The notes under the pieces were generated by a model. It did no database searches. It was not told where the DNA came from and saw nothing but the letters and a program-made list of their open reading frames with translations. Both the position numbers and the translations under genes were made by a program. A DNA stretch of 64,000 bases from Mangrovimicrobium sp033283385 (GTDB lineage: Bacteria > Pseudomonadota > Gammaproteobacteria > Pseudomonadales > Halieaceae). Below are positions 42,354 to 51,434 of this stretch, one piece after another; positions within the stretch are counted from its first letter, which is position 1, and each line of letters opens with the position of its first letter. The DNA lies in assembly GCA_033283385.1 (NCBI GenBank), contig JAWMQQ010000001.1:372001-436000 (forward strand), read 5' to 3'.

Positions 42354-43112
42354 ATGCCATACCTGCAACGGGACGGGGTCAGGATTTACTACGAGGTTCA
42401 CGGGGACGCCGCCCCGGCCATCCTGCTGACCCACGGCTTCACGGAGTCCGGCGCCATGTGGACGCCGCAGATCGAGGCCCTGTCCGCCAGCCATCGCCTG
42501 ATCCTGTGGGACATGCGCGGGCACGGGCGTTCCGATTACCCGGACGAACCGGGCGCCTATTCGGAAGCGCAGACCGTCGAGGACATCAGGGCCATACTCG
42601 ACACAGAACACATCGACCGCGCCATCGTCGGCGGCATGTCCCTCGGCGGTTACATGTCGCTGGCGTTCTACCGGCGCTATCCCGAGCGGGTCAGCGCGCT
42701 GATCCTTGTCGATACCGGTCCGGGCATGAAGAACGACGAGGCGCGGGAAGCCTGGAATCAATGGGCGCTCGGTTGCGCCGACCAGCTGCGGGAACAGGGG
42801 CTGGATTTCCTCGATGTGATCGGCGAGCGCTCCGGCTACAGCGAGCACCGCGCGGCCAGCGGCCTGGTCAACGCCGCCACCGGGATGCTTACGCAACAGG
42901 GCCCGCACGTCATCAACTCACTGCCCGATATCGCCGTGCCCACGCTGCTGATCGTGGGCGAGAACGACAAGCCGTTCCTGCAGGCCATGGAGTATATGGA
43001 ACGGAAAATTCCCGACGCCAAACGCCTGGTATTCGCGGACGCGGGGCACGTCGCCAACGTGGACCAGGCCGCGCGGTTCAACGAAGCCGTGCTCGAATTC
43101 GTGGCGAGGTGA
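42354..43112 (+). CDS. Alpha/beta hydrolase
   Basis: 252 residues. HGFTESG oxyanion loop at about 27-33, DMRGHGRSD at about 53-61, nucleophile elbow GGMSLGG with Ser96, and DAGHVAN with the catalytic His near 238. Similar in form to meta-cleavage-product hydrolases and enol-lactone or carboxylesterase enzymes. It might cleave the lactone or ester made by the Baeyer-Villiger enzyme, or a ring-fission product. The start at 42354 has AAGGAAA upstream. The next gene follows after 9 bp. Confidence 0.87.
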   Translation: MPYLQRDGVRIYYEVHGDAAPAILLTHGFTESGAMWTPQIEALSASHRLILWDMRGHGRSDYPDEPGAYSEAQTVEDIRAILDTEHIDRAIVGGMSLGGYMSLAFYRRYPERVSALILVDTGPGMKNDEAREAWNQWALGCADQLREQGLDFLDVIGERSGYSEHRAASGLVNAATGMLTQQGPHVINSLPDIAVPTLLIVGENDKPFLQAMEYMERKIPDAKRLVFADAGHVANVDQAARFNEAVLEFVAR

Positions 43113-43121
43113 GGGGTGTAT

Positions 43122-44282
43122 ATGGACCAGTTTCGCAAAGAGACCAGGCAGTGGCTGGAGGATAATTGCCCGCTCTCGATGCGCGCGCCGGTAACTTCCG
43201 ACAAGGACGAGTGCTGGGGCGGGCGCAAGTGGGTTTTTGCCAGCGAGGACCAGCGGCTGTGGTTGCAGAGGATGGGCGAGCGCGGCTGGACCGCGCCCAC
43301 CTGGCCGCGAGAGTACGCCGGCGGAGGACTGTCGAGCGAGCAGGCCGCGATACTGCAGCAGGAACTGGATCGTATCGGCGCTCGTGCGCCGCTCACCAGC
43401 ATGGGTATCAAGATGCTGGGGCCGGCCTTGCTCAAATACGCGACGGAAGAACAGAAGCGGCGGTTTCTTCCGGACATCGTGCGCGGCAGGATTCGCTGGT
43501 GCCAGGGTTATTCGGAGCCCAACGCGGGCTCGGATCTCGCCGGCCTGAAGACGCGCGCGGAAGACAGGGGCGATCACTTCCTGGTCAACGGCTCGAAAGT
43601 GTGGACCTCTTACTCCGATGAATCCGACTGGATTTTCTGCCTCGTCCGCACCGACTTCAGCGCGGCCAAGCACCAGGGCATCAGCTTCATTCTGTTCGAC
43701 ATGCAATCGGAGGGTGTCTCCACCCGGCCGATTCGCCTGATCAGCGGAAGCTCGCCATTTTGCGAGACCCACTTCGACAATGTCAGGGTCCCCAGGGAAA
43801 ACCTCGTCGGCGAGCTCAGCCAGGGCTGGGAAATCGCCAAGTTCCTGCTGACCTTCGAGCGCCAGTACCAGGGCAGCTGGGGAAGTGGCGATGCTGCACT
43901 GGGCGCCGCCGCGGCCGATGCGATCGGCAGGGATCCCGGGGGTCGACTGGCAGACGGGCTGCTGCGGGCGGAGATCATCGCATTCGATCTCGACCAGGCG
44001 GCTTTCTCCGCTTACTCGCAGCGGGTCAGCGAGGAGGCCGGGGGAGGGGGGGAGAACGGTGCCGCCACCTCCATACTCAAGTATTACGGCACGGAACTGA
44101 ACAAGTTGCGATACCAGTTGCAGATGGCGGCAGCCGGGAGCGCCGCCGTGGAGTGGGGTGAAGGGCAAGACGGCTCCCTGTCACGCGACTGGCTGCGATC
44201 CCTGGGTAACTCCATCGAGGGCGGCACATCCGAGATTCAGCTCAATGTCATTGCAAAGCGCATCCTGGGGCTGCCCGGCTGA
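43122..44282 (+). CDS. Acyl-CoA dehydrogenase, subunit of second probable heteromeric enzyme
   Basis: 386 residues. YSEPNAGSDLAGLKTRA (about 128-144), VNGSKVWTSYSDESDWIFCLV, and C-terminal SIEGGTSEIQLNVIAKRILGLPG. The ATG at 43122 follows GAGGGG. Partner gene starts 29 bp after its stop. The pair repeats the arrangement at 38140-40519, so two related heteromeric dehydrogenases may act on successive intermediates. Confidence 0.88.
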   Translation: MDQFRKETRQWLEDNCPLSMRAPVTSDKDECWGGRKWVFASEDQRLWLQRMGERGWTAPTWPREYAGGGLSSEQAAILQQELDRIGARAPLTSMGIKMLGPALLKYATEEQKRRFLPDIVRGRIRWCQGYSEPNAGSDLAGLKTRAEDRGDHFLVNGSKVWTSYSDESDWIFCLVRTDFSAAKHQGISFILFDMQSEGVSTRPIRLISGSSPFCETHFDNVRVPRENLVGELSQGWEIAKFLLTFERQYQGSWGSGDAALGAAAADAIGRDPGGRLADGLLRAEIIAFDLDQAAFSAYSQRVSEEAGGGGENGAATSILKYYGTELNKLRYQLQMAAAGSAAVEWGEGQDGSLSRDWLRSLGNSIEGGTSEIQLNVIAKRILGLPG

Positions 44283-44311
44283 AACATGATTGCAAGCAAC
44301 GGAATTTTCCC

Positions 44312-45445
44312 ATGACCTCGATGCTCTCCGAAGAACAGCTGTTACTCAGGGACTCCGCGCGCTCATTCCTCGAGGCGCGCTCGCCGGTGGCTGAACTGCG
44401 CCGCATGCGCGACGCGGGCGAATCCTGGTCGCCCCGGCTGTGGTCGGAGATGGCGGCGATGGGCTGGACCGGCGTGGTCGTGCCCGAGGAGTTCGGCGGC
44501 CTGGGTTTCGGCTGCGTGGGCGCCGGCCAGATTTTCGAGCAGTGCGGCCATACGCTGGCCAATTCGCCGCTGATGGCAAGCGCCGTGGTAGGGGCGAAGC
44601 TGGTCGAGGCGCTGGGTTCGCCGGAACTCAAATCGTCGCTGTTGCCGATGCTGGCCAGCGGTGAGTCGATCCTCTGCCCGGCACTCGCCGAAGGTGAGCG
44701 GTGGGCGCTCGAGGACGCGAATACCACGGCCCGGGCTGAGGCGGATGGCTACGTGCTCACGGGGACCAAGTCGCAACTGGCCTTCGCCGAGGCGGCGGAC
44801 CATTTTCTGGTGTCGGCGCGGATTGCGGGTAACGGTCCTGGGCACGGCGGTTTGAGTCTGTTTTTACTGAATGCCGGCCACCCGGGGCTCAGTGTCGAGT
44901 CGCGACTCAAGATCGACAGTTTCAGCAGTTCGCAACTGCGGCTCGATTCGGTCCGGGTGGGCCCCCAGGCCCGGCTGGGGGAGCCAGGTAAAGCATGGCC
45001 TGCGATCAGGGAAGCGGCGGAAGCAGGCGCTGCCTGCAGCGCCGCGGAGCTGCTGGGCATGGCATCGGAAGCCTTTCAGCGCACTCTCGATTACCTGAAA
45101 CAGCGCGAGCAGTTTGGCCGCCCGATCGGTTCGTTCCAGGCGCTGCAGCACCGTGCGGCCCTGCTGCACTGTGAACTGGAACTGACGTCCAGTGTGGTCC
45201 TGCAAGCCCTGCAGGCATGCGAGGCCGCTGCGACTTCCGCCTCGATGCTGGCCAACCTCGCCAAGGCCAGGGCGGTGAAGACGGCGCAACTTGCCGTGAA
45301 TGAAGCGGTACAGATGCACGGCGGCATCGGCATGACTGACGAGTTCGACATAGGCCTGTTCCTGAAACGCGCCAACGCCGCGTTCGCCGAGTTTGGTGGC
45401 TATCATTACCACGCCGACCGCTTCGCGCTGCAGCGAAACTACTAG
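44312..45445 (+). CDS. Acyl-CoA dehydrogenase, second partner subunit
   Basis: 377 residues. Recognised from VVPEEFGGLGFGCVGAGQIFEQCG, KQREQFGRPIGSFQALQHRAALLH and QMHGGIGMTDEFDIGLFLKRA. The TEPxAGSD loop is replaced (PALAEGERWALED), and no GTxEIQ motif is present at the C-terminus. This is the degenerate-partner pattern. It closes the plus-strand run that starts with the TetR gene and is convergent with an IclR gene. Confidence 0.87.
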   Translation: MTSMLSEEQLLLRDSARSFLEARSPVAELRRMRDAGESWSPRLWSEMAAMGWTGVVVPEEFGGLGFGCVGAGQIFEQCGHTLANSPLMASAVVGAKLVEALGSPELKSSLLPMLASGESILCPALAEGERWALEDANTTARAEADGYVLTGTKSQLAFAEAADHFLVSARIAGNGPGHGGLSLFLLNAGHPGLSVESRLKIDSFSSSQLRLDSVRVGPQARLGEPGKAWPAIREAAEAGAACSAAELLGMASEAFQRTLDYLKQREQFGRPIGSFQALQHRAALLHCELELTSSVVLQALQACEAAATSASMLANLAKARAVKTAQLAVNEAVQMHGGIGMTDEFDIGLFLKRANAAFAEFGGYHYHADRFALQRNY

Positions 45446-45477
45446 CGCTCAACCGCGAACCTGTGGGCACACCGGAC

Positions 45478-46287
45478 TCAGTCGTTGGTTTGCGCAAGCA
45501 CGTAGCCCAACTCGTCGCCGGACGCGCGCATCTGCGCGACGACCTTGTCCAGTCCGAAGCTGGAAAATTGGTCTGTAAGGCCGATGGCGACGAGGCTGTA
45601 CCTGATCTCTTCGCCCTGGAACACCGGCACGGCAAGTATCGACACCCCGGGAATGAAGTTGCCTTCATCGAAGCTGTAACCCTGCTTGCGCGTCTCCTGT
45701 ACCATTTTCCACCACCTGGAGAAGCTTATAGTGCCGGGTGTATCGATCCGCCCGAAGCGCTCTTTCAGTTCCGCCTTGTCGTACTCCCCAAATGCCACGA
45801 CACACCTGCCCGTGGCGCTGATCATCGAGGGAAAGCGAATGCCCATCTCGGCCTGAACCCGAATTGGCAGGGGAGATGTCGCCGAAGCCACGACGTTCAT
45901 GTGATCCAGGTCCAGGGTTTGCACGCCGTACATCGTCATGCCGAACCGCGAGGACAGGCTGCGGATGGTCGAGTTCAGCAAAGGGACGAACCGATTCTGC
46001 TGGAGTATGTTGTGGGCAATGGAGAGCACCCCGAGATCGAGCTCGTAGAGCTTGGTCTCTTCGTCGAATTTCACCAGGCCCTCGGCAGTCAGGACCCGAA
46101 GGATGTGCAATACCGTGCTCGGCACCAGTTCCAGTGCGCGGGCTATCGCATTGACGCCAAGAGGTTCGTCAGCCCGCCCCAGCAGCCGCAAAATGGAGAT
46201 GGCGCGTTTTACCGCCGGCACATTGCGTATGACCGGCTCCCGGGTTTTTGCAGGCTTTTCCTGCTTGTTTGACTTGGGTTTTTTCAC
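45478..46287 (-). CDS. IclR-family transcriptional regulator
   Basis: 269 residues with a basic N-terminus (Lys/Arg-rich, 1-17). The winged helix covers about 22-85, with LVPSTVLHILRVLTAEGL as recognition region, then the IclR ligand domain with FPSMISATGRCVVAFG and FIPGVSILAVPVF. GTG start at 46287. Divergent from the luciferase-family gene; a palindrome lies in the 276-bp spacer. It probably controls the region 4 genes or the adjacent oxidoreductase. Confidence 0.88.
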   Translation of the reverse strand: MKKPKSNKQEKPAKTREPVIRNVPAVKRAISILRLLGRADEPLGVNAIARALELVPSTVLHILRVLTAEGLVKFDEETKLYELDLGVLSIAHNILQQNRFVPLLNSTIRSLSSRFGMTMYGVQTLDLDHMNVVASATSPLPIRVQAEMGIRFPSMISATGRCVVAFGEYDKAELKERFGRIDTPGTISFSRWWKMVQETRKQGYSFDEGNFIPGVSILAVPVFQGEEIRYSLVAIGLTDQFSSFGLDKVVAQMRASGDELGYVLAQTND

Positions 46288-46438
46288 AGTTGCTTGTTCC
46301 GTGAAGCGGTGCCTGCTCGCGGGCAGAAGTCGGCTCGATCCTGGCGTGCACGGAGCGAGCGATTCGTTTCGCGATCAGCGCGATGGCCTGGGTATGCATT
46401 TACATCGCCAACAGGGAAAGCCTGGCGAATTCGCGGTG

Positions 46439-46452
46439 TTGTATATATACAA
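46439..46452. promoter_or_regulatory. Perfect palindrome TTGTATATATACAA
   Basis: 14-bp palindrome between the divergent IclR and luciferase-family genes. It contains the decamer GTATATATAC also found at 41420-41429. Candidate operator for the IclR or TetR protein. Confidence 0.5.
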
Positions 46453-46563
46453 TACTAGTTGGCTTTTGACAATGATATGGCCCTATGTGATTATTTCAGA
46501 TGCCCGTAGAAGTTGCTGTTCGAGCGCCTCAACTGCTCGCGGTTATGCTGATGGAGAATTCTA

Positions 46564-47625
46564 ATGATTAAATCCTGGGGTTTTGATTTCTTCCCCTCAC
46601 CCGCGGGAGTCATCGACGATATTCAGTCCGAAAACGCGGGAGAAGCGAAAAAAGCCGATCCTGAAGAAACCATGCGGTACTTCAATTTCTTTCTCGATCT
46701 CTGGACGAATGCCGAGGCCTGGGGCTATGACGGCGTGTTCCTGAGCGAGCACCATTTCGGCGGCGGATACAGCCCCTCGCCCAATCTCCTGCTTCCCCTG
46801 ATCGCTGCGCGCACGAAAACGCTGCGCCTTGGCGTAATGGGTAATGTCGTCCCGTATCACAGCCCCTGGCGGCTCGTCGAGGAGTTCGGCATGCTGGACA
46901 ACCTGACCCAGGGCCGGCTCGAGATAGGCACGTCCGCGGGTATCCCTGCGGAGTTCGCGAGGATTGGCATGGAGACGGCCGAAGCGCGCGAGCGCTTCAA
47001 CGAGGCTCTGCAGATTATCGATGCCGGCCTGAAGAAGGGCGTGGTTTCCCACGAAGGCAAGTACTGGAACTTCACGGACCTGCTGCTGGTTCCCCCGATG
47101 GTGCAGGATCCGCACCCGCCCCTGTGGACGACGGTTATCAGCGTCGAGTCTGCGAGGAAATCCGCACGGCGCGGTTCGAAGATTTCCACCGGGTTTATTT
47201 CGACGGAAGATGCGAAGGGCGTTTTCGACGCTTACAACGAGGAGGCCGAACAGGCCGGGAATCCCGTGGGGCCGGAACAACTGGGCCTGCGGCGGCAGGT
47301 GCTGATGGATCTCCCCGAAGAGTTGACCAGCCAGTATGCCGAGGGATTCAGGAACATGCTGGAGACCTTCGACAAGCGCACGATCGCCTCGGGACGCAAG
47401 GCCCTGGATACGCCGCAAAAGGGCACCCACGGCTACAAGCTGGGCGAGGACGAATTTATCAGCGGCTCGCCCGAACAGGTTGCCGAGCAGATTATCGACC
47501 AGTGCAAAACCTGTGGCGCCGGGCATTTCCTGGTGACCTTCGCCGGGCACCAGACGCTCGAGCAACTGGCCGCATCCTGGGAGATGTATGGCAGGGAAGT
47601 GGTGCCCCGCTTGCGCGAGGCTTGA
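46564..47625 (+). CDS. LLM-class flavin-dependent oxidoreductase
   Basis: 353 residues, bacterial-luciferase-like TIM barrel that would use FMNH2 or F420. Visible are AWGYDGVFLSEHHFGGGYSPSPNLLLPLIAARTKTLRLG (described by parts: SEHHFG and LRLGVMGNVVP), YHSPWRLVEEFGMLDNLTQGRLEIGTSAG and a C-terminal SGSPEQVAEQIIDQCKTCG. All are typical of the family. Start ATG has GGAG seven bases upstream. May be a monooxygenase acting on an aldehyde, ketone or aromatic; the sequence does not decide. A reductase partner is not adjacent. Confidence 0.87.
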   Translation: MIKSWGFDFFPSPAGVIDDIQSENAGEAKKADPEETMRYFNFFLDLWTNAEAWGYDGVFLSEHHFGGGYSPSPNLLLPLIAARTKTLRLGVMGNVVPYHSPWRLVEEFGMLDNLTQGRLEIGTSAGIPAEFARIGMETAEARERFNEALQIIDAGLKKGVVSHEGKYWNFTDLLLVPPMVQDPHPPLWTTVISVESARKSARRGSKISTGFISTEDAKGVFDAYNEEAEQAGNPVGPEQLGLRRQVLMDLPEELTSQYAEGFRNMLETFDKRTIASGRKALDTPQKGTHGYKLGEDEFISGSPEQVAEQIIDQCKTCGAGHFLVTFAGHQTLEQLAASWEMYGREVVPRLREA

Positions 47626-47634
47626 TCCGCCCCG

Positions 47635-47943
47635 CTATAGCTTGATGAAGACCTCTCCATCGCTGATTTCCACAGCGAATGTTTCCAGGGGCTCCTCACA
47701 GGGAAAGTGAGTGGCCTCACCAGTCCTGACGTTGAAGCAGCCGCCGTGCAGCGGGCACTCGATGGTGTCCCCCTCCAGGTAACCATCGGAGAGCATGGCG
47801 ATGCTGTGGGTGCAGATGCCGGACGTCGAATAGAAGTCTCCGTCCAGGTTGTACACCAGCAGGGGAGGCAGGCCTTCGACATCCACGGCCAGCATTTCCC
47901 CGGCCGGAATGTCCGCAACTTCGCATACCTTGACCAGTCCCAT
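47635..47943 (-). CDS. Rieske [2Fe-2S] ferredoxin
   Basis: 102 residues. Rieske motif: Cys44-Thr-His46 and Cys63-Pro-Leu-His66. Size and motif fit ferredoxin components of three-component ring-hydroxylating dioxygenases (NahAb/BphA3 type), carrying electrons from the reductase to the oxygenase. It is the last gene of the minus-strand run and the only ferredoxin of this kind seen, so it may serve both oxygenases in the region. Confidence 0.92.
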   Translation of the reverse strand: MGLVKVCEVADIPAGEMLAVDVEGLPPLLVYNLDGDFYSTSGICTHSIAMLSDGYLEGDTIECPLHGGCFNVRTGEATHFPCEEPLETFAVEISDGEVFIKL

Positions 47944-47969
47944 TAAACTCTCCTCGTCTTGCTCGATAT

Positions 47970-49568
47970 CTATACGTCTTCGAGAACCAGTTCGGAAGCG
48001 CGCCAGCCTATGGCCATCGCCGCCGCATTGGTGTTACCCGATACCAGGGTGGGCATGATGGAAGCGTCGGCCACGCGCAGGCCTGCGACTCCATGTACCC
48101 GCAGCCTGCTATCGACGACGGCATCCTCGTCCTCGCCCATCCTGCATGTCCCGGAGGCGTGAAACACACATCTGGCAGTGCGTTTCACCACGTCCAGAAT
48201 CTCCTCATCGGACTGCACTTCCGGACCCGGGAAGGTCACTTCATCGACATATTCCTGCAGGGGCTTTTGCGCGACCAGCCTGCGCATGTAGCGCACGGTG
48301 TCGACGATTGTGCGCCGGTCGAGTTCGGTGCTGAGGTAATTGGTCTTTATCTCGGGCTGGTCCATGGGGTCGGTGGAACGGATCATGATGGTGCCGCGGC
48401 TCTCGGGCCGCAACTGGTGGCCGAACAGTATGCCGCCGTGACGGGCTTCGAATTCGAACTTCGCCTCGGGACCGATGACCAGGGAAAAGGGCGCTCCGAT
48501 CAGTTGTGCGTCGGGTCTGTCCAACTCCGGGCGTGTCCTGACAAATGCGCACACGTTGTGAGAACTGGTGGACATGATGCCCGATTTGAACAACAGGTAC
48601 TGCAGCGTGTTGCCGACCAGTGGAAGCCCCGAGAACTGCATGTTTTCGCTGACCGGCTGCTTCAGGCTGTAGCGCACGAAGGTCATGAAATGTTCGCGCA
48701 GGTTCTGGCCGACACCGGGCCTGTCGCACAGGATATCGATCCCGAGGCCCGCGAGGTGTGCGGCCGGTCCGATGCCCGACAACTGGAGAATCTGTGGCGA
48801 CTGGATGGTTCCCGCCGACACGATGATTTCCCTGCCGGCGCGGTACTCCACACGCTTTCCCCCGCTCTGGCAGACGATGCCGACCGCGCGCTTGCCTTCG
48901 AAGGAAATCTTCTCGACGAAGGTGCGCGTGCGCACCACCAGGTTGGATCGCTTTTTCGCCGGCTGCAGGAAGGCGGTCGACGCCGATTCGCGCACACCGT
49001 CCCTGATCGTCCGCATCACATACCCGATGCCCTCCTGATCCAGTCCGTTGACGTCCTCCCTGCGCTTCAGGCCCAGCGCGATACCGGAGGCGATGGTTGC
49101 CTCGGCCAGCGGCTCGGGCGTCGGGTGGGGGGAGATGTGCAGGGGGCCGCCAATACCGCGTACGCCATCGTCCCCCAGGGCGTTGTCCTCGATTTGTTGA
49201 TAGCAGCGCAATATATCGCGCCAGCCCCATCCCCTGGCTCCCAGGGCCTCCCATTCGTCGAAATCCGCCGGCTGGCCGCGCACATAGAGCAACCCGTTCA
49301 CCGAGCTCGAGCCGCCCAGCGTCATGCCTCGCGGCCAGTCCTCGGCGGGGATAATGCCGCCTTCCAGCGCCTCGGTCTGGAAGTGACGCACGTATTTGTG
49401 ATCCTGTAACAGCTTGCCGAATCCTTTCGGCATCGAGATCATCGGGGAGTGGTCGGGCGGTCCGGCCTCCACCAGCAACACGCGGAAGCGGCCGTCCCCG
49501 GTCAGGCGGTTGGCCAGTACGCAGCCCGCCGAACCGGCGCCCACGACGATATAGTCAAAAGTCTCCAT
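47970..49568 (-). CDS. GMC-family oxidoreductase (choline dehydrogenase-like)
   Basis: 532 residues. FAD motif IVVGAGSAGCVLANRL at about 7-22, TLGGSSSVNGLLYVRGQ at about 88-104, second GMC signature GTIQSPQILQLSGIGP at about 258-273, and active-site FHASGTCRMG with SGNTNAAAMAIG near the C-terminus. Oxidises a primary or secondary alcohol to aldehyde or ketone. Upstream spacing to the dioxygenase beta gene is 85 bp. An aryl alcohol or alkanol side chain is a possible substrate. Confidence 0.9.
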   Translation of the reverse strand: METFDYIVVGAGSAGCVLANRLTGDGRFRVLLVEAGPPDHSPMISMPKGFGKLLQDHKYVRHFQTEALEGGIIPAEDWPRGMTLGGSSSVNGLLYVRGQPADFDEWEALGARGWGWRDILRCYQQIEDNALGDDGVRGIGGPLHISPHPTPEPLAEATIASGIALGLKRREDVNGLDQEGIGYVMRTIRDGVRESASTAFLQPAKKRSNLVVRTRTFVEKISFEGKRAVGIVCQSGGKRVEYRAGREIIVSAGTIQSPQILQLSGIGPAAHLAGLGIDILCDRPGVGQNLREHFMTFVRYSLKQPVSENMQFSGLPLVGNTLQYLLFKSGIMSTSSHNVCAFVRTRPELDRPDAQLIGAPFSLVIGPEAKFEFEARHGGILFGHQLRPESRGTIMIRSTDPMDQPEIKTNYLSTELDRRTIVDTVRYMRRLVAQKPLQEYVDEVTFPGPEVQSDEEILDVVKRTARCVFHASGTCRMGEDEDAVVDSRLRVHGVAGLRVADASIMPTLVSGNTNAAAMAIGWRASELVLEDV

Positions 49569-49653
49569 TGGTCGCGTTTACCCAGGCTGGTACATGAATC
49601 CGGGCGGGCCACCGGGCCGATACCCCGGCAGCCGGCCCATCGCGAAGTCGTCT

Positions 49654-50148
49654 CTAGAACGGATAGACAATGTATTGCGGCAACACCGTCGTGTCATAGA
49701 CAGCCCGCTTGGAAAGAAAGCGGGCCTCCTCACCCTCGATCACTACCAGGTCCTCGTACACCCCCGCCGCCAGCACCTTGGTCGGGTGGGGATCGAAACT
49801 GTAGTCGATGACGAAATTGCTGCGCACTCTGAACGTATTTCCGGACTCCTGTTCGCAGGACATTCGCTGGGTGAAGTGCCGGGTGCGGTAGTCCTGGAAG
49901 GTACCTTTCCAGATCTGGGTGACGAAGGTGATACGGTCCTGCAGCCGGGCCCTGCAGTCATCCAGCATCAATGCAATCGGCCAGCCATTGGCCTCGTTTT
50001 CCGCGGAGATGCAGGTGTAGGAGGCGTCGTCCCGATCGGCGAAGGTGGCGATCCAGGCCTGCAAATCCTTGTTGTCCAGGGCGAGCATGTAGCGGTTCTG
50101 GAGATTGTCGACCCTGGCCTGGATCTCCAGTTGTGCCATCGCATTCAT
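49654..50148 (-). CDS. Ring-hydroxylating dioxygenase beta subunit
   Basis: 164-residue SnoaL/NTF2-fold small subunit: begins with LEIQARVDNLQNRYMLALDNKDLQAWIATFAD-type helices and ends with a beta sheet (RTRHFTQRMSCE, FRVRSNFVIDYSF). Beta subunits are structural. The start overlaps the stop of the alpha subunit gene as ATGA, so they are made as a pair. No cofactor residues are expected or seen. Confidence 0.87.
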   Translation of the reverse strand: MNAMAQLEIQARVDNLQNRYMLALDNKDLQAWIATFADRDDASYTCISAENEANGWPIALMLDDCRARLQDRITFVTQIWKGTFQDYRTRHFTQRMSCEQESGNTFRVRSNFVIDYSFDPHPTKVLAAGVYEDLVVIEGEEARFLSKRAVYDTTVLPQYIVYPF

Positions 50149-51338
50149 GATTGCTGCCCCTCTTTTTTGAAGCCCATGATTGTCCGGTAGAACTCCCAGC
50201 GCTGGATGTTGGCGACCTCATCGTTCTGCTTGAACTCGAAGTCCAGGGAGTGCAGGTCCTTCACGCCTTTCTGGAACGTGGCGACGCCGGGCGAGTGGCT
50301 GCCGATCTGGACCCTGGCGAAAATCGCCGCATCCTCCATGCTGATCATGCCGCAGGGGCCGGTGAGGTTGGATGCCTGGCGGACTCGCTGTCTCTCCATC
50401 TCGCTGTCGTCGTCCGCCTTGGCGAAGTAGGCGTAATGCACTTCTGTCCGGTCCGGCGCGCGCGGGATCGCATACCTGACGTTGATGATGTCCATGTGCT
50501 TGGTAATGATCACGAACGGGAAGAAGCCGCAGACGTAGGAGCCGGAGTCCCAGGTCGCGTCCCGGAAATCGATCAGGGACGGGTCCTTGAGGACCCCGGC
50601 GTTTTTCCCGGGTTTCAACTGCGAATCGACACCGGCGTGCCCGTACTCCGTCGACCACTGTTCACCGCCGCCTCCCTGCCAGCCGAGCAGGCGAAAGCCG
50701 GTGTGCAGTAACGGGGCGTGATACCCGTCGTTGTCCTGGTAGACCTTCCAGTTACAGGCGTACTGGACTTTCTGGTAGCCGAGGAATTTCAGGCCGGCCG
50801 CGTTGCCGATCTGGTGTTGCATGGTATCCCTGGCCCTGCCCAGCCATGTGTCGAAATCCACCGGGCTGTCGCTCATCGTGACGAAAATCAGGCCGAAGAC
50901 TTCCTCGGTTTTCAGCTGTTTGAGGCCGTAAGCCTCCTGGCTGAACTTGGGCGAGAAATCGTCCGAGCCGGGACAGGTCTTGAGGTCGCCATTGTTGGCA
51001 TATATCCACCGGTGGTAGGGGCATTCGAAGTGCTTGCGGTTGCCGCAGGGCGCCGTCTCCACCTGGTTGCCGCGGTGGGCGCAGGCGTTGATGAAGACGC
51101 GAACCGCGCCATCGTCGTCGCGCGCGATCAACAGGGGGACCCGGCCCAGGTCGAAAGTCTTGAAATCCCCGTTCTCCGGGATCTCTGAAACATGTGCCAC
51201 CGGGTGCCAGTACGGGCCGTAGAATATGGTCTCCAGTTCCCGCTCGAAAATATCGGGACGTACGAACACTTGCTTGGGAATGTCGTTGATATCCGTCGGC
51301 CACACCAGGTCGGCCACTTCCACTGCGGGAATGTTCAT
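50145..51338 (-). CDS. Ring-hydroxylating dioxygenase alpha subunit
   Basis: 397 residues. Rieske ligands Cys86, His88, Cys106, His109. Mononuclear iron site in NWKVYQDNDGYHAPLLHTG with His207 and His212. The sequence after the Rieske domain is unlike NahAc and nearer to the broader benzoate/salicylate/phenylpropionate-type group, by eye. The start at 51338 has AAGGAG ten bases upstream; an upstream ATG at 51365 precedes that site. With the adjacent BenD-like SDR it may attack a carboxylated ring formed late in the pathway. Confidence 0.9.
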   Translation of the reverse strand: MNIPAVEVADLVWPTDINDIPKQVFVRPDIFERELETIFYGPYWHPVAHVSEIPENGDFKTFDLGRVPLLIARDDDGAVRVFINACAHRGNQVETAPCGNRKHFECPYHRWIYANNGDLKTCPGSDDFSPKFSQEAYGLKQLKTEEVFGLIFVTMSDSPVDFDTWLGRARDTMQHQIGNAAGLKFLGYQKVQYACNWKVYQDNDGYHAPLLHTGFRLLGWQGGGGEQWSTEYGHAGVDSQLKPGKNAGVLKDPSLIDFRDATWDSGSYVCGFFPFVIITKHMDIINVRYAIPRAPDRTEVHYAYFAKADDDSEMERQRVRQASNLTGPCGMISMEDAAIFARVQIGSHSPGVATFQKGVKDLHSLDFEFKQNDEVANIQRWEFYRTIMGFKKEGQQS

Positions 51339-51434
51339 ATCCGTGCTACTCCTTATTGTGTTCACCTGTTATTCGGATTCGCGTGTCCGGTCGCCGGCTG
51401 CGATAGCGCTGACCGGTAACAGCCGTCTCGCCGC

